DNA of 64,000 bases from JAXLQL01 sp046331625 (GTDB taxonomy: Bacteria > Acidobacteriota > Terriglobia > Bryobacterales > Bryobacteraceae), in assembly GCA_046331625.1 (NCBI GenBank), contig JAXLQL010000024.1, forward strand, positions 1 through 64,000, written 5' to 3'. Of the stretch, positions 60,446 to 64,000 are shown piece by piece. Under the pieces are notes generated by a model, which made no database searches, had not been told where the DNA came from, and saw only the letters and a list, made by a program, of their open reading frames with translations. The translations under genes were made by a program, and so were the position numbers. Within the stretch, counting starts at the first letter, position 1. The number at the start of each line of letters is the position of its first letter.

Positions 60446-62193
60446 TGCGCGGGCTTCACCTCTCCTAGGAATTTCCATTCAGTCGTGTAGTCGCGGTGGA
60501 TCCGTTGATCGAACAGCGTGGCGCGGATCATCTCCACCGGCATCGGGCCCAATTGCATCACTGCATCGTGGAACTGGCGGCGCTTTGACTTGACGCCTCC
60601 GGTCCACTCGTAGTTCAGCGTGCGGAATTGCAGCGCACCGATCATGTACGCACACTGATAGAGCGGCTCGTACTCGGCTTCGAACGAACGCCGCACTTCG
60701 GCCAGCGCGTTCTCGCGCTCGTGTCCGACTTTGTCCACCAGGAAGTCGACGCACTCCTTGGCCGACATCTTCTCGAGGTGGAAGCTCAACGAGAAGATGA
60801 TGCGCGCGCAGCGGTGCATGCGCCAGAACAGCGCGCCCACGCGATTCTCGGGCGTCTTGTGGAATCCCATGTCCCACAGCAGCATCTCCCAATAGAGCGC
60901 CCAGCCTTCGGTCCAGAACGGAGTCTGGAAGATCGCGCGGTGCGTGCGGTAGCGCTCCGACATGAAATCCTGCAGCCAGTGGCCGGGGATCACCTCGTGA
61001 AACACGGTGGCACGCGCGAAGTGGATATTGTTTCCGCGCATGCTCATCAGCTTCTGCTCGTGCGACATGCCGTCAGTGGGGAACGACACGCTGAGCACCG
61101 GACCGCCCGTGAAGAATGGATTGATCCGTTGCCGCTCGGGCGACATCATCTCCACGCGCCACCCGTCGCGAGCCAGTTGCGGAACCGTGATGAGGTCATT
61201 CGCATCCATGTAGCGGATCGCCTCGAGCGCGAGTGAGACCACGAGTCCGGGCTGCTCGCCGGGCGCCACGTGTTGCGACTTCACCTTCTCGAGCGCCTTG
61301 CGCCAGTCATCGCCCATGCCCATTTCGCGCGAGGCCTTGATCATCTCTTTTTCGCACCAGGCGAACTCCTGGCGCGCGATGGCGATCAACTGCTCGGGCG
61401 AGTAGGGTATCATCTCACTCGCCAGTTCGGCTTCCAGTTCCTTGGCGCCTACGGGGTCGCCGAGGATCGTGTCCTTGTCCTCTTTCTTGATGCCCGCCAG
61501 TTTTTCCCGCAGCGTTTCGGAGTAGGCCTTGAGCGCCAAGTCGAGCCGCTTATAGGGCTCAGTAGACCACCACGAGAACAGTGGATGGTAGCCGTTGTGA
61601 AAATCGAACCAGTCTTTGAGCGCCTCGCGAAGCTGCCCAGTCATGTCAGCAGCGCGGCGGGCGACGGTCTTCTTGACTCCTTGCTTTTCGGCAGCTTTGG
61701 CGTTCAGTTCCTCCACTTGCTTGGCCAGCTCGGTAAGCCGCGTGGCTGCCTTCTGCGGATCCACCGGATCCACCCGTTGCCGTGCCCGCTTCAGTTCCAG
61801 AATCGGCGCCGCGAACGGCAGTAACGGCGAGGCCTCTTGAAAGCGGCGCTCGGCCTGATCGATGTGACGAAGTTCGCGATCGAGCTTGTGATTGAGCATC
61901 ACCCACTCGATGCGCGCGTCGATTCCGAACGCTTCGAACGGCATCGCGTGCAGCGCGTTGTGCCACGAGCGGTAGAACTGCCGCATGGTGTTCCATCGCT
62001 CGGGGGAAATCGGCGAGTCGTGAAAGCGGAGCAGCGTTGCTTCGTCGGCTTCGTAGCGCTCGATGACTTGCCGCAAGTCGCCGCGCGGCGGAATCACGAG
62101 GGTGGGGGCTTCGTAGGCCGCCGCGGGAGGACGCACCACCGGCTGCGCGAACGCGAGGCTCGCCAGCGCGGCAATCACGAAAATTCGTTTCAA
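60442..62193 (-). CDS. exported DUF885 metallopeptidase-like protein
   Basis: A 583-residue protein with signal peptide MKRIFVIAALASLAFAQ. The DUF885 zinc motif is HEVIPGHWLQ (His-Glu-x-x-Pro-Gly-His) near residue 395, with the second glutamate in FWTEGWALYWEML. Residues ~130-260 are helix-rich and include a coiled stretch (RLTELAKQVEELNAKAAEKQ). It probably acts as a periplasmic peptidase. It begins one base after the glutathione peroxidase stop. Confidence 0.9.
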   Translation of the reverse strand: MKRIFVIAALASLAFAQPVVRPPAAAYEAPTLVIPPRGDLRQVIERYEADEATLLRFHDSPISPERWNTMRQFYRSWHNALHAMPFEAFGIDARIEWVMLNHKLDRELRHIDQAERRFQEASPLLPFAAPILELKRARQRVDPVDPQKAATRLTELAKQVEELNAKAAEKQGVKKTVARRAADMTGQLREALKDWFDFHNGYHPLFSWWSTEPYKRLDLALKAYSETLREKLAGIKKEDKDTILGDPVGAKELEAELASEMIPYSPEQLIAIARQEFAWCEKEMIKASREMGMGDDWRKALEKVKSQHVAPGEQPGLVVSLALEAIRYMDANDLITVPQLARDGWRVEMMSPERQRINPFFTGGPVLSVSFPTDGMSHEQKLMSMRGNNIHFARATVFHEVIPGHWLQDFMSERYRTHRAIFQTPFWTEGWALYWEMLLWDMGFHKTPENRVGALFWRMHRCARIIFSLSFHLEKMSAKECVDFLVDKVGHERENALAEVRRSFEAEYEPLYQCAYMIGALQFRTLNYEWTGGVKSKRRQFHDAVMQLGPMPVEMIRATLFDQRIHRDYTTEWKFLGEVKPAQ

Positions 62194-62194
62194 G

Positions 62195-62713
62195 CTATTT
62201 CAGCGCGGACTCGATGGCCCCAATCAACTCGGAAGCGTCGGGCTTCACCGAAGACTCGAATCGCCGGATGACCTTGCCGTCTTTGCCCACCAGATACTTC
62301 GTGAAGTTCCAGCCGGGAGCGCCGGCCTTCTCGGAAAGGTACTTGTAGAGGGGAACCTGATCCGATCCCTTCACTGACACCTTCGCCGCCATCGGAAACG
62401 TCACGTTGTACTTGCGCGTGCAAAACGTCTTGATCTCTTGGTTCGAATCCGGTTCCTGCTCACCGAAGTTGTTCGCGGGAATACCGAGCACCACCAATCC
62501 CTTGTCCTTGTACTTCTGATACGTCGACTCCAGACCGGAGTACTGAGGGGTGAACCCTCAATAGCTGGCCGTGTTCACGAGCAACACGGCTTTTCCTTTG
62601 AACTGGGCGAGCGGCAGGTCCGCGCCGTCGATCGTCTTGAGGCCGAATGAATAGATGTCGTCGGCCGCGAGTAGAGTTGTTGCCATCAGCATGGGAATCG
62701 CGAGAATTCGCAT
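62195..62713 (-). CDS. gpx: glutathione peroxidase, selenocysteine at codon 52 (in-frame UGA)
   Basis: A 172-residue protein if the UGA at 62560-62558 is read. The ATG is at 62713 and the signal-like N-terminus is MRILAIPMLMATTLLAAD. Around the UGA the protein reads VLLVNTASY-U-GFTPQYSGLE, and in the family this place is Cys or Sec (NVAS-Cys/Sec-G). The other parts of the catalytic tetrad follow downstream: Gln in NNFGEQEPDSN, Trp and Asn in PGWNFTKYLV. The frame continues normally to a TAG at 62195. A hairpin with a GGUCU loop lies at the SECIS position. It would reduce peroxides with thioredoxin or glutathione, probably outside the cytoplasm. An annotation that stops at UGA will miss or split it. 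Confidence 0.9.
62527..62541 (-). promoter_or_regulatory. bacterial SECIS element
   Basis: On the mRNA ACUCC, loop GGUCU and GGAGU form a five-pair hairpin. The loop starts 22 bases after the UGA. The apical GGU matches the loop needed by SelB in E. coli fdhF, where it lies 19 bases after the UGA. A second hairpin, UGAGGG-loop-CCCUCA, begins at the UGA itself (62560-62544). Confidence 0.75.
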
Positions 62714-62750
62714 TCCCCTATGGTGCGACATCGCCTGCCGCCGCGCAACG

Positions 62751-63866
62751 TCAGTGAACCGGCACCTGCTCCACGATCTCGATTCCGAAACCCTCGAGTC
62801 CCACGATCTTGCGCGGATGGTTGGTGAGCAGCCGGATCTTGTTCAACCCGAGGTCGGCGAGAATCTGCGCGCCAATACCAACCTCATGCTGAAGCTGACG
62901 CTGGCCCTCTTGCGTCGTGTAGTGCATGAACTCGCGGCTGTGGGCGGCGAGCTTGCCTTCGCGCATGCCGAGCCCGAGTCCCGTCATGTGCAGGTAGACC
63001 AGCGCACCCGAGCCATGTGCGGCGATCGCGTGCATCGATTTGCGAATCATCTCGCCGCACTCGCAGTCAGTGGAGCCGAACAGGTCGCCATAGCCGCAGC
63101 GCGAGTGCATCCGCACCAGCACGTTGGCCGAGCCCGAGACGTCGCCGCGGACGAGCGCCATGTGCCGCTCGGGGTCCACTGAAGACCCGAAGAGAATCGT
63201 GCGAAACGGACCATCCGGCGTATTCACCGTGCCCTCGGCGACGCGCTTCACGATGCGCTCGGTCTGCATCCGGTAGCGGATCAGCGACGCCACCGAGATC
63301 ATCTTCAAGCCATGCCGCGAGCAGAAAGCTTCGAGCTCCGGAACGCGAGACATGGTGCCGTCTTCGTTCATGATTTCGCAGATCACGCCGCCGGAGCGCA
63401 AGCCCGCGAGCCGCGCCAGATCCACGGCCGCCTCGGTTTGGCCGGCGCGCACCAACACCCCGCCTTCGCGCGCCCGAAGCGGGAACATGTGCCCGGGACG
63501 AGCGAGATCGGCGGGGCGCGATGCCGGGTCCATGGCTACTTGAATCGTGCGGGCGCGATCGGCTGCGGAGATCCCGGTGGTGACGCCGTGGCGCGCGTCA
63601 ATGGCTTCGCAGAACGCCGTGCCGAAGTTCGACGTGTTCGCGGGCGACATGAGCGGCAGTTGGAGTTCGTCGCAACGCTCGGGGCTGAGAGCAAGGCAGA
63701 TCAGGCCGCGGCCGCGTACGGCCATGAAGTTGATCATCTCGGGAGTGATCATTTCGGCTGCTATCGTGAGGTCGCCTTCGTTTTCCCGGTCTTCGTCGTC
63801 CACGACCACGAGCATCCGCCCCGCGCGGAATTCCTCGATGGCCTCCGGGATGGTGGCAAAGGGCAT
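62751..63866 (-). CDS. ribBA: DHBP synthase with degenerate GTP cyclohydrolase II domain
   Basis: A 371-residue fusion from the ATG at 63866. Residues ~1-200 are a fully conserved 3,4-dihydroxy-2-butanone-4-phosphate synthase: DDEDRENEGDLTIAAE, DARHGVTTGISAADRARTI, RPGHMFPLRAREGGVLVRAGQTEA and CEIMNEDGTM. Residues ~205-371 have the cyclohydrolase II fold and cysteines (HSRCGYGDLFGSTDCECGE), but the catalytic EGRxIGL is TGLGLGM and DTVEANxxLGFxxDxRD is gone. So this part is probably inactive. It leads the minus-strand run towards gpx. Confidence 0.93.
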   Translation of the reverse strand: MPFATIPEAIEEFRAGRMLVVVDDEDRENEGDLTIAAEMITPEMINFMAVRGRGLICLALSPERCDELQLPLMSPANTSNFGTAFCEAIDARHGVTTGISAADRARTIQVAMDPASRPADLARPGHMFPLRAREGGVLVRAGQTEAAVDLARLAGLRSGGVICEIMNEDGTMSRVPELEAFCSRHGLKMISVASLIRYRMQTERIVKRVAEGTVNTPDGPFRTILFGSSVDPERHMALVRGDVSGSANVLVRMHSRCGYGDLFGSTDCECGEMIRKSMHAIAAHGSGALVYLHMTGLGLGMREGKLAAHSREFMHYTTQEGQRQLQHEVGIGAQILADLGLNKIRLLTNHPRKIVGLEGFGIEIVEQVPVH

Positions 63867-63910
63867 AAGTACTATATTAGGAGCCCTGGATGGCATAATG
63901 ATTCTCTAAC

Positions 63911-64000
63911 GTGCATCAGCACCGACTCGAGTTCTCGGCGGAGCATGATCCCCGCGAAGACCGGCTGGAGCGGATTCGATACTTCGGTTTAGCCGCAGCG
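63911..64000 (+). CDS. start of an unidentified gene, cut by the window end
   Basis: A GTG at 63911 opens a frame of 30 codons with no stop to the window end. It reads MHQHRLEFSAEHDPREDRLERIRYF-like, charged, with no recognisable motif. It is divergent from ribBA with a 44-base gap. Confidence 0.45.
   Translation, partial: MHQHRLEFSAEHDPREDRLERIRYFGLAAA

Noticed and set aside
1..64000. tRNA, rRNA and CRISPR arrays
   Set aside because: T-loop-like strings (such as the one near 62440) fall in coding DNA and lack a cloverleaf; no spaced direct repeats were found.

Overview
The window looks like a chromosomal stretch from a GC-rich soil acidobacterium, most likely a Solibacter/Bryobacter relative (inference). 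The reasons are the mix of secreted PHP-like, amidohydrolase, DUF1549/DUF1501, sulfatase, carboxypeptidase-regulatory-like and DUF885 proteins, heavy use of GTG/TTG starts and ATGA overlaps, and short dispersed palindromic repeats. No rRNA, tRNA or CRISPR array was seen, and there is no intact transposase.

Layout. 1-11.7 kb: end of a DUF58 gene, a small SnoaL-like protein, then mostly exported catabolic proteins (PHP-like, amidohydrolase, mutarotase-like), an unrecognised 522-aa protein, and a DUF1549/DUF1501 pair. 11.7-16.8 kb: an FHA-GAF-SpoIIE phosphatase, a Fur-family regulator, accC, and two genes (a biotin carrier and a DnaC-like ATPase) that both carry frameshifts. 17-20.5 kb: sulfatase, DUF481 porin-like protein, a small membrane protein, and a gene-poor stretch with IS21-like terminal repeats. 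20.5-26 kb: an AAA ATPase with a nuclease-like tail, four glycosyltransferases (surface polysaccharide) and a receiver protein. 26.4-32.3 kb: a second sulfatase, then a minus-strand redox operon (Rieske plus ferric-reductase membrane protein and partners, DoxX) opposite an ECF sigma/anti-sigma pair. 32.3-37.8 kb: an AAA_14/DUF4143 ATPase behind a perfect 26-bp palindrome, a sorbosone-dehydrogenase-like protein, an M28 peptidase, and a relic of an RtcB RNA ligase. 37.8-46.3 kb: methyltransferase, LytS-type kinase, ribA, a GHL10 glycosidase-like protein, YceI, a large Cna_B-type protein, a second methyltransferase and a sterol-desaturase-like hydroxylase. 46.3-50.5 kb: three minus-strand small-transcript candidates, two hydrolases and an MFS transporter. 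50.5-59.4 kb: nitrilase, cytochrome c-PQQ dehydrogenase, multicopper oxidase, an aroD-aroE fusion, a 65-aa Tat peptide, amidase and glpX. 59.5-63.9 kb: a minus-strand run ribBA - glutathione peroxidase - DUF885 - DapA-like.

Most notable: the glutathione peroxidase at 62.2-62.7 kb has an in-frame UGA exactly at its catalytic position, followed at the right distance by a hairpin with a GGUCU loop, so it is very probably a selenoprotein. The ribBA gene has lost the GTP cyclohydrolase II catalytic motifs, while a separate ribA at 40 kb keeps them, so the two genes together would supply both entry steps of riboflavin synthesis. A ~220-nt transcript unit at 46.3-46.55 kb has a consensus promoter, a small ORF with an in-frame UGA, and a strong terminator.
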